From AWTP1-13 sp050248715 (GTDB lineage: Bacteria; Pseudomonadota; Alphaproteobacteria; Rhizobiales; Hyphomicrobiaceae), in assembly GCA_050248715.1 (NCBI GenBank), contig JBFWRV010000002.1, positions 62,001 to 126,000 of the forward strand: 64,000 nt of DNA, in the 5' to 3' direction. This document shows, in pieces, positions 48,266 to 57,116 of the stretch; within the stretch, counting starts at the first letter, position 1; every line of letters begins with the position of its first letter. The position numbers and the translations under genes were made by a program. Under the pieces are notes generated by a model. That model searched no databases, had not been told where the DNA came from, and saw only the letters and a list, made by a program, of their open reading frames with translations.

Positions 48266-48288
48266 CGGGCTCCCTCGTCGGGAGCCCG
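48266..48288 (+). terminator. Rho-independent-like terminator
   Basis: The arms CGGGCTCC (48266-48273) and GGAGCCCG (48281-48288) with a 7-base loop are followed by CTTTG. It lies after the 40-residue lipoprotein gene, before the end of the leftward caspase gene, and may serve both. Confidence 0.65.
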
Positions 48289-48331
48289 CTTTGCCACGGC
48301 GAAGCATTGCGAAAGGGCGGCGTAGGCCGCC

Positions 48332-49507
48332 CTATTTGCGCTCCTGGGCCGCGAGGCCCAGCTCCGACTCGAGCTTGGCGATCTCCTCCCCCAGGGTCCT
48401 CTGCTCCTGGCCGCGGCGCGCAATCTGCATCTGGATGCTGCCGATCTCGCGGTTCAGCTCGCTGCGCGCCTTGGGATCGCTCGCTGCGCCTTGCTTGCGG
48501 TAGGTATCGAAGATCCGCGACTGATCCGCGCGATTGGCCTCCTGCAGCTGCCGCGCGCGCTCCCGGAGCTGCTCGAGCCTGGCGATATTCGTGGCCTGGC
48601 GCGCATCGGGCCTGCTTTTCAGCTCCGCTTCGAGCTCCTTGAGCCGCCGCTGCATCGCCTCGGTATCGGCACCCGCCGGCGCCGCGGGCGCGGCCCCCGG
48701 CAGCATCCCGGGAGCCGAAGCCTGGTGGAAATAGAAATCGCCCGTCAATGCCGAATGGTCCCACGGCACCTGGCGGCCATTCGTTGCGGCCAGCACCTGC
48801 CTGCGCACGTCGATCATGACGGCCGTCAGGTTGCGCCCCGGCTGCTTGATTGCCTTTGCGAGCGCGGCGGTGAAGGGGGAATTGGCTCCCTGGCCGTCCA
48901 GGGCGACATTGCCGGGCTGCGTCGAGTAGGCGATGAACGTGCCGACGCCGGTCTGGACCTGCGCCAGCCCCTGACCGATGCTGGCCGAGCGCGTGCCCAT
49001 GGAGCGCGCGAGGTTGCGCGCCAGCGGGTTGTCGCGGCAGGCATCGAGAAACACGATGTTGGTCTTGCCTTCGCGCTCGAGCTCCATCTGTTTCAGGACG
49101 AAGTCGAGGGAGACGGATTCGAAGTCGAGATCGCGCTCGCTCTGCAACTGGGCATCGACCGGCACCAGGTGATTGCGACCCGCCACCTGCAGACCATGGC
49201 CCGCATAGTAGAAGATGCCGACATCGGCGGCCGCAAGAACGCGCGAGAACTCGCGCACCTTGGCGTCGAAGGCCCGCTTGTCGAGATCGAGCCCCACGAT
49301 CACGCCGAAGCCCGCGTCCTTGAGCACCGCCGCCACCTCGTTGGCGTCGTTCACGGGGTTGGCGAGCGCGCCCGCATGCACGTAGGCCGAGTTGCCGACG
49401 ACCAGCGCGACCCGCTTCTGCGCGGCCGCCGGCAGACAGAGGACCAGCGCGGCGAAACCGATGCTTGCAAGACCCGCGGCGAAGCGCACGGCGAGACGAA
49501 GCGACAT
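48332..49507 (-). CDS. Secreted caspase-like (peptidase C14) protein with coiled-coil tail
   Basis: The protein has 391 residues with a signal peptide (LAVRFAAGLASIGFAALVLC, cleavage near AAA-Q). The caspase fold runs KRVALVVGNSAYVHAGALAN to FIAYSTQPGNVALDG, with the catalytic histidine in IFYYAGHGLQV and cysteine in VFLDACRDNPL. A C-terminal helical segment (EAMQRRLKELEAELKSR and GEEIAKLESELGL) forms a coiled coil. Bacterial caspase homologues are poorly understood; the signal peptide places this one outside the cytoplasm. It is divergent from another caspase-like gene across 171 bases. Confidence 0.88.
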   Translation of the reverse strand: MSLRLAVRFAAGLASIGFAALVLCLPAAAQKRVALVVGNSAYVHAGALANPVNDANEVAAVLKDAGFGVIVGLDLDKRAFDAKVREFSRVLAAADVGIFYYAGHGLQVAGRNHLVPVDAQLQSERDLDFESVSLDFVLKQMELEREGKTNIVFLDACRDNPLARNLARSMGTRSASIGQGLAQVQTGVGTFIAYSTQPGNVALDGQGANSPFTAALAKAIKQPGRNLTAVMIDVRRQVLAATNGRQVPWDHSALTGDFYFHQASAPGMLPGAAPAAPAGADTEAMQRRLKELEAELKSRPDARQATNIARLEQLRERARQLQEANRADQSRIFDTYRKQGAASDPKARSELNREIGSIQMQIARRGQEQRTLGEEIAKLESELGLAAQERK

Positions 49508-49678
49508 GGCTGACCCTCAATCCTGGCTTTGCAACTCCCGCCACGCCGTCAAAGCAACTGAATTGGACCGTACGAAGACAGCCGCACGACGCAGGGCACC
49601 GCCTCGCGACCGGCGGTGACTGGCGCAACACACGCTGACTGATAGAATGCCCTCCAGACTCGAGGGGGTTTTTCTCGC
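49508..49678. promoter_or_regulatory. Shared upstream region of the divergent caspase-like genes
   Basis: These 171 bases separate the two divergent starts, so both promoters must lie here. I do not see a convincing sigma-70 pair; AACTGAATTGGACC at 49557 is the only TTGGAC-like hexamer. Regulation is unknown. Confidence 0.35.
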
Positions 49679-50995
49679 ATGCGCGTCGCACTTTCCGCAC
49701 TGGCGATAATTGTTCAGATCGTGCTCGCGATGGACGCCTCGGCGCAGGAGCCCGCCCGTCTCGCCCTCCTCATCGGCAACAAGGGCTACTCGCAAAAAGT
49801 CGGCGCGCTCAAGAACCCCCACAACGACGTGACCATCGTGGGGGCGTCGCTGCAGAAGCTCGGGTTCAAGGTCAATATCCTCAGGGATGCCAGCTACAAG
49901 CAGATGGATGTCGCCATCAAGCGGCACGCCCGCGAACTGAAGCAGGCCGGCGCAGGGGCCATCGGCTTCTTCTATTTCTCGGGCCACGGCGTCGCCAATC
50001 CCGACAACCGCATCAACTACCTGCTGCCGATCGACATCTCGGACCCGGATCGCGACACGATCTGGGACGAAGGCCTCCAGCAGAACGTCCTTATCGATAT
50101 CCTGAGCAAGCAGGCGCCGGCTTCGACGCACTTCGTCGTCTTCGACGCGTGCCGCAACGAGCTCAATCTCTCGTCGGGCGGAACCAAGTCCATTGGCAGT
50201 GCCGACAAGGGCTTCCTCCCGGTCCAGCAGACGAGCGGGGTGTTGATCGCATATTCGACGGCACCCAACCGGACGGCGTCGGACATCGGCGAGGGCGGTG
50301 GCCCCTACGCGCGCGTGCTCGCGGAAGAGCTGGTGCGGCCGGGAGTCGAGGCCGTATCGATGTTTCGCGCGGTGCAGATCCGGGTCAAGCGCGACATCCA
50401 GCAGGACCCCTGGCTGTCCTTGCCTGCCCTGCCTCAGATTTACCTGGCAGGGGCACCCGGGCCCGCAGTCGCCGCCGGACCGGCCACACGCCTGCCCGCG
50501 CAGGATCGCCGACTGCTGCTGACCCAAGCGGGCCTCGGCCCGTTCGGGGCGGATACGACCGTCGACGTCGCCGCCATCCGCGAAGCCTTCCCGGGACACA
50601 GCGTCGTGCTCAACAACAACCGCTCGGAAGGCCTGAGCAATCCGGAGGTCGTCGTTTCCAAGAACGGCCGCAAGGCCTTCGTGGTGATGGGCGAGAACGG
50701 AAAAATCCGCGACATCATGGTTTTCACGCCGGACATCCTCGACTCCAACGGCATACGGGTCGGTGCGAAGTTCAGCGACATTCCGGCCTCCGCACTCAAG
50801 GAGTGCTTCTTCGCCGTGGAGGAGAATTCCGACAAGCTGATCTGCTCGACAAGCTTCGCCGAGGAGATCCAATACTGGCTCACCGGCCATCGCCTGAAGC
50901 AGGAAGGGCCGGTGCAGGAGGTCTACAAGAAGATCAATCCCGGCGCGAAGGTATGGGCGCTGCGCTGGGTGCCTGCGATCCACGACGAGAAATAA
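49679..50995 (+). CDS. Secreted caspase-like (peptidase C14) protein with C-terminal DUF1131-like domain
   Basis: The protein has 438 residues. A signal peptide (ALSALAIIVQIVLAMDASAQ) precedes the caspase domain: ARLALLIGNKGYSQKVGALK, the histidine in FFYFSGHGVAN and cysteine in VVFDACRNELN. A linker leads at about residue 280 to a separate domain, QAGLGPFGADTTVDVAAIRE and FPGHSVVLNNNRSEG to GAKVWALRWVP, resembling the DUF1131 family of envelope lipoproteins. The two-domain layout is like other bacterial secreted C14 proteins fused to variable C-termini. It pairs divergently with the gene ending at 48332. Confidence 0.85.
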   Translation: MRVALSALAIIVQIVLAMDASAQEPARLALLIGNKGYSQKVGALKNPHNDVTIVGASLQKLGFKVNILRDASYKQMDVAIKRHARELKQAGAGAIGFFYFSGHGVANPDNRINYLLPIDISDPDRDTIWDEGLQQNVLIDILSKQAPASTHFVVFDACRNELNLSSGGTKSIGSADKGFLPVQQTSGVLIAYSTAPNRTASDIGEGGGPYARVLAEELVRPGVEAVSMFRAVQIRVKRDIQQDPWLSLPALPQIYLAGAPGPAVAAGPATRLPAQDRRLLLTQAGLGPFGADTTVDVAAIREAFPGHSVVLNNNRSEGLSNPEVVVSKNGRKAFVVMGENGKIRDIMVFTPDILDSNGIRVGAKFSDIPASALKECFFAVEENSDKLICSTSFAEEIQYWLTGHRLKQEGPVQEVYKKINPGAKVWALRWVPAIHDEK

Positions 50996-51042
50996 GCATC
51001 CCGACTCCGGCCTCGCCCAGGGTCGCAGCGAGTCCCTCCCGC

Positions 51043-52278
51043 CTACATCAGCAGCAGCGTATCGGGGGGCAGGCCCAGCATGACGCGGCCGATGGTGATG
51101 AAGTTGGACGGCCGGCCTTGAATCTGCTGCGAGGCCGACAAGGCATCGCGCAGTCGCCGCTCGAAGGGATTGGTCGGGAAGATGGCGGTCTGCCCCGCGG
51201 CGCGATAGGCTTCGGTCGCGACCTCGACACCCCTGTTGATGACATAGGTGGTGGCGAGCTTCACGTCGGCCGCGTCCCCGATTGTCACCTCGCGCGTGCT
51301 CTCGACCTTGTCCCAGACGCGGTCGAGCGTGGAATGCAGGTAGGCGCGATTGGCGCGCAGCTGCGCCTCGAACTGGGCGAGCTGGCCCTGGAAGACGGGG
51401 CTCTCTTTGAGCGCCGACGGGGCGCCGCGCGGCGTCTTGGTGAGCGCCAGCGTCTCGAGCTCGCGCACGAGGGCCTGGGCGATGCCGAGCATCAGCGCGC
51501 TGAAGGCCGCCGCATAGGCGAGCGTCCCCGGAAACAGGTAGAGCGTGCCGCACTCGACGAGCTCCTTCGGCTCCTCGCGATCGACCGTCTCCTCCTCGGG
51601 CACGAAAAGGTCCTTGACCTCGTAGGTGTAGCTCGCCGTGCCCCTGAGACCGAGCGTGTGCCAATTGTCGTGAATGGTGGCCTTGGAGATCGGGAAAAGC
51701 ACGCTGCGGTCGAGCTGGCGCCCGTCGGGGCGCATGCGCGGCGAGCCGTCCCGCTCGAAGACGTAGCTGTGGCCGCCGAGCAGCGTCGCGTTGGCGCAGC
51801 CGCTGGCGAACATCCACTTGCCGGTGACGCGGTAGCCGCCCTCCACCGCATGGGCCTTGCCCTGGATGCCCGCCCCCCACGCCAGGACGGCGTCGGCAGG
51901 GCCGAACAGGCGACGGGCGACGTCGGGCTTCAGAAACGCTGCCGCCATCGCACAGCCGGCAGCCTGGCCGAGGCACCAGGCCGTGCTGGCGTCGGCGCCG
52001 GCCACCGTCTCCATCACCTGGGCCAGCGTCTTGAGGTGCAGTTCGGCGCCGCCGAGGGAGCGCGGCAGCAGCAGCCGGAAGAGCCTCGCCTCGTGCAGCG
52101 CCGCGACGATGTCGGCCGGCAGGGCGCGGGCGGCTTCGATCCGGTCGGCCGACTTGTGCAGCAACTCGGCCACGCCTTGGGCGCGGGCGACAGCGTCCAC
52201 GCCCGCGGCGTGCCCGTGATTTGAAGCAGCGGCGCCATCCGTGTCCGGTCTCGTCCTGCCTGCAGACTGCGTGCTCAT
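51043..52278 (-). CDS. Acyl-CoA dehydrogenase-fold flavoprotein (DszC/HsaA-like)
   Basis: The protein has 411 residues from ATG 52278; upstream codons to 52374 are excluded as non-homologous. The N-terminal helical domain (AVARAQGVAELLHKSADRIE) and middle beta domain (YRVTGKWMFASGCANATLLG and WHTLGLRGTASYTYEVKDLF) fit the acyl-CoA dehydrogenase superfamily. The pattern ASGC with AHAVEGGYRVTG is closer to the FMN-dependent group-D monooxygenases (DszC, HsaA, indole-3-acetate monooxygenase-like) than to true dehydrogenases because the catalytic Glu is not evident. It follows the ThDP-lyase gene by 123 bases and may be the last gene of that operon. Confidence 0.82.
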   Translation of the reverse strand: MSTQSAGRTRPDTDGAAASNHGHAAGVDAVARAQGVAELLHKSADRIEAARALPADIVAALHEARLFRLLLPRSLGGAELHLKTLAQVMETVAGADASTAWCLGQAAGCAMAAAFLKPDVARRLFGPADAVLAWGAGIQGKAHAVEGGYRVTGKWMFASGCANATLLGGHSYVFERDGSPRMRPDGRQLDRSVLFPISKATIHDNWHTLGLRGTASYTYEVKDLFVPEEETVDREEPKELVECGTLYLFPGTLAYAAAFSALMLGIAQALVRELETLALTKTPRGAPSALKESPVFQGQLAQFEAQLRANRAYLHSTLDRVWDKVESTREVTIGDAADVKLATTYVINRGVEVATEAYRAAGQTAIFPTNPFERRLRDALSASQQIQGRPSNFITIGRVMLGLPPDTLLLM

Positions 52279-52401
52279 TACGGCCAACCTCGATTCAACC
52301 GGCCCAATCCAACGCTCAAAATCCGCCTGCCGTGCCTTGATACGTTGCGTCGTTCCCCCGCGAATGTCGACCACACTTGCCTGGTGTGGGCGGGCGGACG
52401 G

Positions 52402-54132
52402 CTATGCCACCCGGTCGCCCTTCTTGGCCTGCACGGTGCGGTTGTCGACCGCGGGCAGCATGCGGGCGGGATCGCGCGTGACGACCACGTCGATAACGGT
52501 GGGCTTGCCCGTGCCCTCGATCCCCTTGCGGAAAGCGCCGGCGAGGTCGTCAGGGTTCTCGACACGAATGCCGGTGCAGCCCATGGCTTCCGCCACGTTG
52601 GCGTAGTTCATCTCGGCGAGATCGGAGGACTGATAGGCGCCTGCCCCGTACATGAGGTGCTGCAGCGCCTTCACGTAACCCGACGCGCCGTTGTTGAAGA
52701 TGACGATCGCCGGCGACAGCCCCATGCGCCGCGCCGTTTCGAGGTCGCCGAGCGACATGTTGAACCCGCCGTCGCCCGTCAGCGAGACCACAGGACGGCC
52801 CTTGGCCGCCAGCGCCGCGCCGATGGCGCCGGGCAGGCCGTAGCCGATGGAGGCAAAGCCGCGGTCCGGCACGAAGCCGCGGCCCGGGCGCTTGGTGTCG
52901 TAGATCATGCCGGCCCAATGCGCGGCAAAGCCGCCGTCGGCGACGAGGATGCCGTCGGCCGGCATCACGCCGTTGAGCTCGTGCAGCATGCGCGCGACGT
53001 TGATGGGCTTCTCGGCAGACGTGAGCCGCTCCTTGACGCCCGCGCGCCACGCCGCGATGCGCTTCTCGATGTCCGCGGCATAGCCGCTGCGCTCGCCGGC
53101 AAGCCGCCTGGCGTCACCCGCCAGCGCGGCGGCGAGATCGCGAATGCCTTCGCGCACATCGCCCCACAATGCCACCGTCGGCTGGTACGTGCGGCCGAAC
53201 TCCTCGGGCAGGATGTCCAGGTGGATGACCGTCTTGCCCTTCTTCGGGATCGTGAAGCGCTTGGTGGCGATCTCGCCGAGCTTACAGCCGACGACGAGGA
53301 TCACGTCGGCATCATCGATCAGCGCATTGGCGATCCGGTCGTAGCGTCCGAAGAGACCGAGGCTCAGCGGGTCCGTGCAGGCTATCGCGCCTTTGCCCGT
53401 CATGGTGTGCGCGACGGGGATCGACTGCGCGCGGGCGAACGCGCTTACGTCCTTGGCAGCTTGGGAGATGTGCACCCCGCCGCCGCACAGCATGATCGGC
53501 CGCTTGGCCGCCGCCAGCAGCTTCGCCGCACGCACCACGTCGTCGGCGGCCGGCCGACAGCGCAGCGATGGCGCCTGCTCCCAGCGCGCGTCGACGGCGA
53601 ACTCGTCCTCGTTGAACGGCAGCGTGCCGTGGCACACGTCCTCCGGCACCGCCACCACCACGGGCCCCGGCCGGCCCGAGGTCGCCACCTGGAACGCGCG
53701 ACGGATGAGCTCGGGGATGCGCGAGGCATCCTCGATGCGCAGCAGCTCCTTGGCCGCGGGACGCAGGATCTCGGTCTGCCTCGCCTCCTGGGTCATGTTC
53801 TTGCCGGCGTGCAGCCGGTTGCTGTCGCCGATGAAGGCGACCACCGGCGACCCCGCGTTCAGCGCCTCCACCAGGCCCGTCGCCAGATTGGTGGCGCCGG
53901 GGCCCAGGGTTGCATCCACCAGCCCGACGCGACCCGACACCTTGGCATAGGCGTCGGCGGCGAACGCCCCGCAGCGCTCGTCGTTGATGAGGTGATGATC
54001 GAGCTTCAGCCTGCGCGCGGCGTCGTAGAACGCCAGCAGCTGGAAGCCGCCCATGCCGAACATGGGCCCCGCGTTCAACGCCTTGAGCATGCGGGCCATC
54101 GCCTCGCCGCCCGTCATCTCATTCGCCGACAT
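52402..54132 (-). CDS. ThDP-dependent lyase/synthase (acetolactate-synthase-like)
   Basis: The protein has 576 residues with three domains: Pyr domain (NDERCGAFAADAYAKVSGRV containing the conserved Glu), central transhydrogenase-like domain (KRPIMLCGGGVHISQAAKDV), and PP domain with the cofactor motif VSLTGDGGFNMSLGDLETAR ending in IVIFNN. It lacks the FAD loop typical of AHAS and the partner regulatory subunit ilvH, so it is probably a 2-oxoacid or acyl-CoA lyase/decarboxylase. It directly follows a TRAP transporter and E1 genes, implying it acts on the imported acid or its product. Confidence 0.9.
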   Translation of the reverse strand: MSANEMTGGEAMARMLKALNAGPMFGMGGFQLLAFYDAARRLKLDHHLINDERCGAFAADAYAKVSGRVGLVDATLGPGATNLATGLVEALNAGSPVVAFIGDSNRLHAGKNMTQEARQTEILRPAAKELLRIEDASRIPELIRRAFQVATSGRPGPVVVAVPEDVCHGTLPFNEDEFAVDARWEQAPSLRCRPAADDVVRAAKLLAAAKRPIMLCGGGVHISQAAKDVSAFARAQSIPVAHTMTGKGAIACTDPLSLGLFGRYDRIANALIDDADVILVVGCKLGEIATKRFTIPKKGKTVIHLDILPEEFGRTYQPTVALWGDVREGIRDLAAALAGDARRLAGERSGYAADIEKRIAAWRAGVKERLTSAEKPINVARMLHELNGVMPADGILVADGGFAAHWAGMIYDTKRPGRGFVPDRGFASIGYGLPGAIGAALAAKGRPVVSLTGDGGFNMSLGDLETARRMGLSPAIVIFNNGASGYVKALQHLMYGAGAYQSSDLAEMNYANVAEAMGCTGIRVENPDDLAGAFRKGIEGTGKPTVIDVVVTRDPARMLPAVDNRTVQAKKGDRVA

Positions 54133-54141
54133 GGCTCGCTC

Positions 54142-55431
54142 CTATTTCACGTAGCCCAGGTACCGCGGCAGCCACAGCGCCGTATCCGGAACGATCACGA
54201 GCAGAATGAGTACCACGAACATCGCCAGGATGAGCGGGAATACCCAGCGCAGCGTCGCCTCCATGGGAATGCCGGCGATGCGGCACGATACCATCAGGTT
54301 GACGGCCATCGGCGGCGTGAACTGCCCGATCGCCACCTTCATGGTGATGAGGATGCCGAACCAGACGGGATCCCAGCCGTAGCCGTTGGCGATCGGCATC
54401 AGCAGCGGCAGCAGTATGAGGAAGGTCGACACTCCGTCGAGGAACATGCCGATGACGATCAGCAGCACGATCAGCAGCGCCAGCACCACGTACTGGTTGC
54501 CGCCGAAGCCGACCAGCAGCCGCGCGGCGTGGTCGAACACCCCGAGCGTGGAGCCCGCCCAGGCAAAGATCGAGGCCAGGGCCACGATGATCAGGATGAT
54601 GCCGGTGATCTCGGCCGATTCCACGAGCATCTCGTAGACGCCGCGCAGGGTCAGCGTGCGGTAGACGACGAAGCCCACGAACAGCCCGTAGACCACGGCG
54701 ACGACGGCGGCCTCCGTCGGCGTGAACCAGCCCGCGCGCATGCCGCCGAGGATCAGCACCGGCGCCATCAGGCCCCAGATCGCCTCGCGCAGCGACTTCC
54801 AGAACGGCGGCCGGGGCATGTCCTTCTCGGCCAGGCCAAAGCCGTGCTTGCGCGACAGCCAGAAGATCGGCACCAGCAGCGCCACGCCGGCGAGGATGCC
54901 CGGGATCATGCCGGCCGCGAACAGCGCCGGCACGGTCGCCTGCGGCACCAGCACCGAATAGATGATGAGCGCGATCGAGGGCGGGATGAGGATATCGGTT
55001 GCTGCAGCCGCGCCGATGATGCTGGCCGAGAAGGCCTTCGGATAGCCCGCCCGCGACAGCGCTCCCAGCATCGCCCCGCCGACGGCTGCCGCGTTCGCGG
55101 GCCCCGAGCCCGAAATGCCCCCCAGGAACATGGCGACGATGACCGTGACGGCGGCGAGCGAGCCGGGTCTGCGCCCGATCAGGGCAGCGGTGAAGTTGAC
55201 GAGGCGCGAGGCGACGCCCGAACGGTCGAACAGCGCTCCGAGCAGCACGAACATCGGAATGGCCAGCAGCGGATACTTGGCAATACCGGTGTAGGTGCTG
55301 GTCGGGATGGAGAGCACGCCGAGGCCGCCGAGCCAGATGGCAAGGCTGCCCGCGACGCCCAGCGCCACCGCGATCGGCGCCCCCACCACGAACAGCAGCG
55401 CAAAACTCAGGAACAGCGCGGCGGAGATCAC
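54142..55431 (-). CDS. dctM: TRAP transporter large permease DctM
   Basis: The 429 residues are almost entirely hydrophobic, forming about 11 transmembrane helices, with the TRAP signatures AIPMFVLLGALFDRSGVASR (after the second helix) and GGISGSGPANAAAVGGAML, IGAAAATDILIPPSIALIIY and FTPPMAVNLMVS. It forms the channel of the tripartite ATP-independent periplasmic transporter and is driven by Na+ or H+. The gene is separated from dctQ by three bases (55432-55434). Confidence 0.95.
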   Translation of the reverse strand: MISAALFLSFALLFVVGAPIAVALGVAGSLAIWLGGLGVLSIPTSTYTGIAKYPLLAIPMFVLLGALFDRSGVASRLVNFTAALIGRRPGSLAAVTVIVAMFLGGISGSGPANAAAVGGAMLGALSRAGYPKAFSASIIGAAAATDILIPPSIALIIYSVLVPQATVPALFAAGMIPGILAGVALLVPIFWLSRKHGFGLAEKDMPRPPFWKSLREAIWGLMAPVLILGGMRAGWFTPTEAAVVAVVYGLFVGFVVYRTLTLRGVYEMLVESAEITGIILIIVALASIFAWAGSTLGVFDHAARLLVGFGGNQYVVLALLIVLLIVIGMFLDGVSTFLILLPLLMPIANGYGWDPVWFGILITMKVAIGQFTPPMAVNLMVSCRIAGIPMEATLRWVFPLILAMFVVLILLVIVPDTALWLPRYLGYVK

Positions 55432-55434
55432 GGG

Positions 55435-55971
55435 CTAGATCTCCGCGCCGGGCGGGGGTGCGGCGTCGGCCGGCGGCGCCTTGCGGTGCGTCCACCACCA
55501 CGCCACGGCCCGCGCCACGACCAGAACCGACAGCACCGGGAGCATCAGCGTGTAGATCCACTGCGGCTCGCCGAGCCCCGGCGACGTCACCTCGAAGCGG
55601 TATTCGTCCCAAACGAGCCGAGCCCCCAGCGCCACCAGGAGCACGAACATGGCGGCCGTCGCCAGCATCGCCACGGCGTCCGCGGCCGCCCTGAGCCCCG
55701 GCCGCATGTTATCGACGAACCAGGTGATGCGCATGTGCCGGTTGCGTGCCGCGGCGATGCTGGCGCCCAGCATCGCCACCACGACCATCAGCGCGATGGA
55801 GTATTCCTCGGTGAAGGCGAAGGAATAGTTCGTGAGGTATCGCACGATCACGTTGGCGAGCGTGATCAGTCCCAGCGCCGCCATCGCCGCCGCCGCGATA
55901 ATCTCCTCCGCGCGGAGCCATCGCGGCTGCTCCGACTCCTCGGGACGCGTGGGATCGATATCTGCGCTCAT
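55435..55971 (-). CDS. dctQ: TRAP transporter small permease DctQ
   Basis: The protein has 178 residues from ATG 55971; upstream codons come from a palindromic repeat and are excluded. Four helices are visible (IIAAAAMAALGLITLANVIV, FTEEYSIALMVVVAMLGASI, ADAVAMLATAAMFVLLVALG and QWIYTLMLPVLSVLVVARAV), with the family segment RNRHMRITWFVD. It pairs with DctM. The C-terminus is Pro/Ala-rich. A GC-rich palindrome separates it from dctP. Confidence 0.9.
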   Translation of the reverse strand: MSADIDPTRPEESEQPRWLRAEEIIAAAAMAALGLITLANVIVRYLTNYSFAFTEEYSIALMVVVAMLGASIAAARNRHMRITWFVDNMRPGLRAAADAVAMLATAAMFVLLVALGARLVWDEYRFEVTSPGLGEPQWIYTLMLPVLSVLVVARAVAWWWTHRKAPPADAAPPPGAEI

Positions 55972-55984
55972 GAGGCGCCCTGCG

Positions 55985-56051
55985 GTCCCCTCCCCTGGCG
56001 GGGAGGGGCTGGGGGTGGGGTGACAACTGCTCTCCTCGCGAGGGATAGGGG
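55985..56051. repeat. GC-rich palindrome between dctP and dctQ
   Basis: CCCCTCCCCTGGCGGGGAGGGG is a near-perfect hairpin, followed by GGGGGTGGGGTGACAACTGC and CTCCTCGCGAGG. The block resembles the element inserted in uvrA at 44735-44842. It may attenuate expression between dctP and dctQ. Confidence 0.75.
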
Positions 56052-56067
56052 AGCAGTCGCCCAAGCA

Positions 56068-57102
56068 CTACTTGCCGGCGATCGCCTTCTCGGCCGAGTC
56101 GACGAGACCGGCACCGATGCGCGCCTTCCACTTGTCGTAGACCGGCTTCGTCGCCGTCCGGAACACCGCCAGCTGCTCGGGCGAGAGCGACACGATGTCG
56201 ACACCCAGGCCGCCGATCTCCTTCAGCACCGACTGGTCCTCGGGCGTCACACCCTTGCGCGCGAGCTCGATGTTGTACTTGGCTGCCTGCACGGCCGCCT
56301 CGCGCACGATCTTCTGGTCGTCGGTCGACAGCGTCGCCCACGCATCCTTGCTGACGGCGAAAATCAGAGGATCGGCGACGTAGTGCCAGAGCGTGACGTG
56401 CTTCTGGCCGACGGTGTGCAGCTTGGCCACCGTAAAGATCGTCAGCGGGTTCTCCTGGCCGTCCACGGCTCCGGTGGAAAGCGCGGGCTGCGCGTCGGCC
56501 CAGCTCATCTGCGTCGGGTTGGCGCCGAGGGCAGTGAACGTGTCGTTGAACAGCGGCGAGCCGACGACGCGAATCTTCAGGCCCTTGAGGTCCTCCGGCG
56601 TCTTGATCGCGCGCTTGGAGTTGGTGAGCTCGCGAAAGCCGTTCTCGCCCCACGCCAGCGGCACCACGTCCTTGGCCGCAATGATCTCGAACAGCTTCTT
56701 GCCGACCTCGCCCTGGGTCAGCGCATCGATCGCCTTGTAGTCCGGCATCAGGAAGGGCATCGAGAACAGGTTGAGCTCCTGCACCTGGGGCGACCAGTTG
56801 ATGGTGGAGCCGACCGCCATGTCGATGACGCCCTGGCGCATGGCGGTGAATTCCTTGGTCTGATCGCCGCCCACCAGCGAGGAGCCGGGATAGACCTTCA
56901 TGTTGACCTTGCCGCCGCTCTTCTCCTTGACGATATCGGCCCAGCGCTGCGCGGCGAGGCCCCAGGGGAAGGGTGATCCGACGACCGTGGAAATCTTGTA
57001 CTCGGGCTTCACCGTCTGCGCCTTCGCGGGCGCGACCGACCAATTCCCCAACAGCGCGGCCGCAGCCGCAAGTCCCAATAGAAAGCTCAGTCTGGAATGC
57101 AT
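56068..57102 (-). CDS. dctP: TRAP transporter periplasmic solute-binding protein DctP
   Basis: The protein has 344 residues with a signal peptide (RLSFLLGLAAAAALLGNWSV, cleavage near AKA-Q). Family motifs include VKEKSGGKVNMKVYPGSSLV, the helix GVIDMAVGSTINWSPQVQEL and the carboxylate-binding arginine in LKGLKIRVVGSPLFND, with GQENPLTIFTVAKLHTVGQK near the C-lobe. The ligand is therefore probably a mono- or dicarboxylate or related 2-oxoacid. It lies directly downstream of the E1 genes on the same strand. Confidence 0.95.
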   Translation of the reverse strand: MHSRLSFLLGLAAAAALLGNWSVAPAKAQTVKPEYKISTVVGSPFPWGLAAQRWADIVKEKSGGKVNMKVYPGSSLVGGDQTKEFTAMRQGVIDMAVGSTINWSPQVQELNLFSMPFLMPDYKAIDALTQGEVGKKLFEIIAAKDVVPLAWGENGFRELTNSKRAIKTPEDLKGLKIRVVGSPLFNDTFTALGANPTQMSWADAQPALSTGAVDGQENPLTIFTVAKLHTVGQKHVTLWHYVADPLIFAVSKDAWATLSTDDQKIVREAAVQAAKYNIELARKGVTPEDQSVLKEIGGLGVDIVSLSPEQLAVFRTATKPVYDKWKARIGAGLVDSAEKAIAGK

Positions 57103-57116
57103 TCCCTATCTCCTCG

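Noticed and set aside
52345..56976. 1543-codon open frame on the plus strand
   Set aside because: It is antisense to the ThDP lyase, dctM, dctQ and dctP genes. Its protein is His/Arg-rich with no domain pattern, a common by-product of high-GC codon bias.
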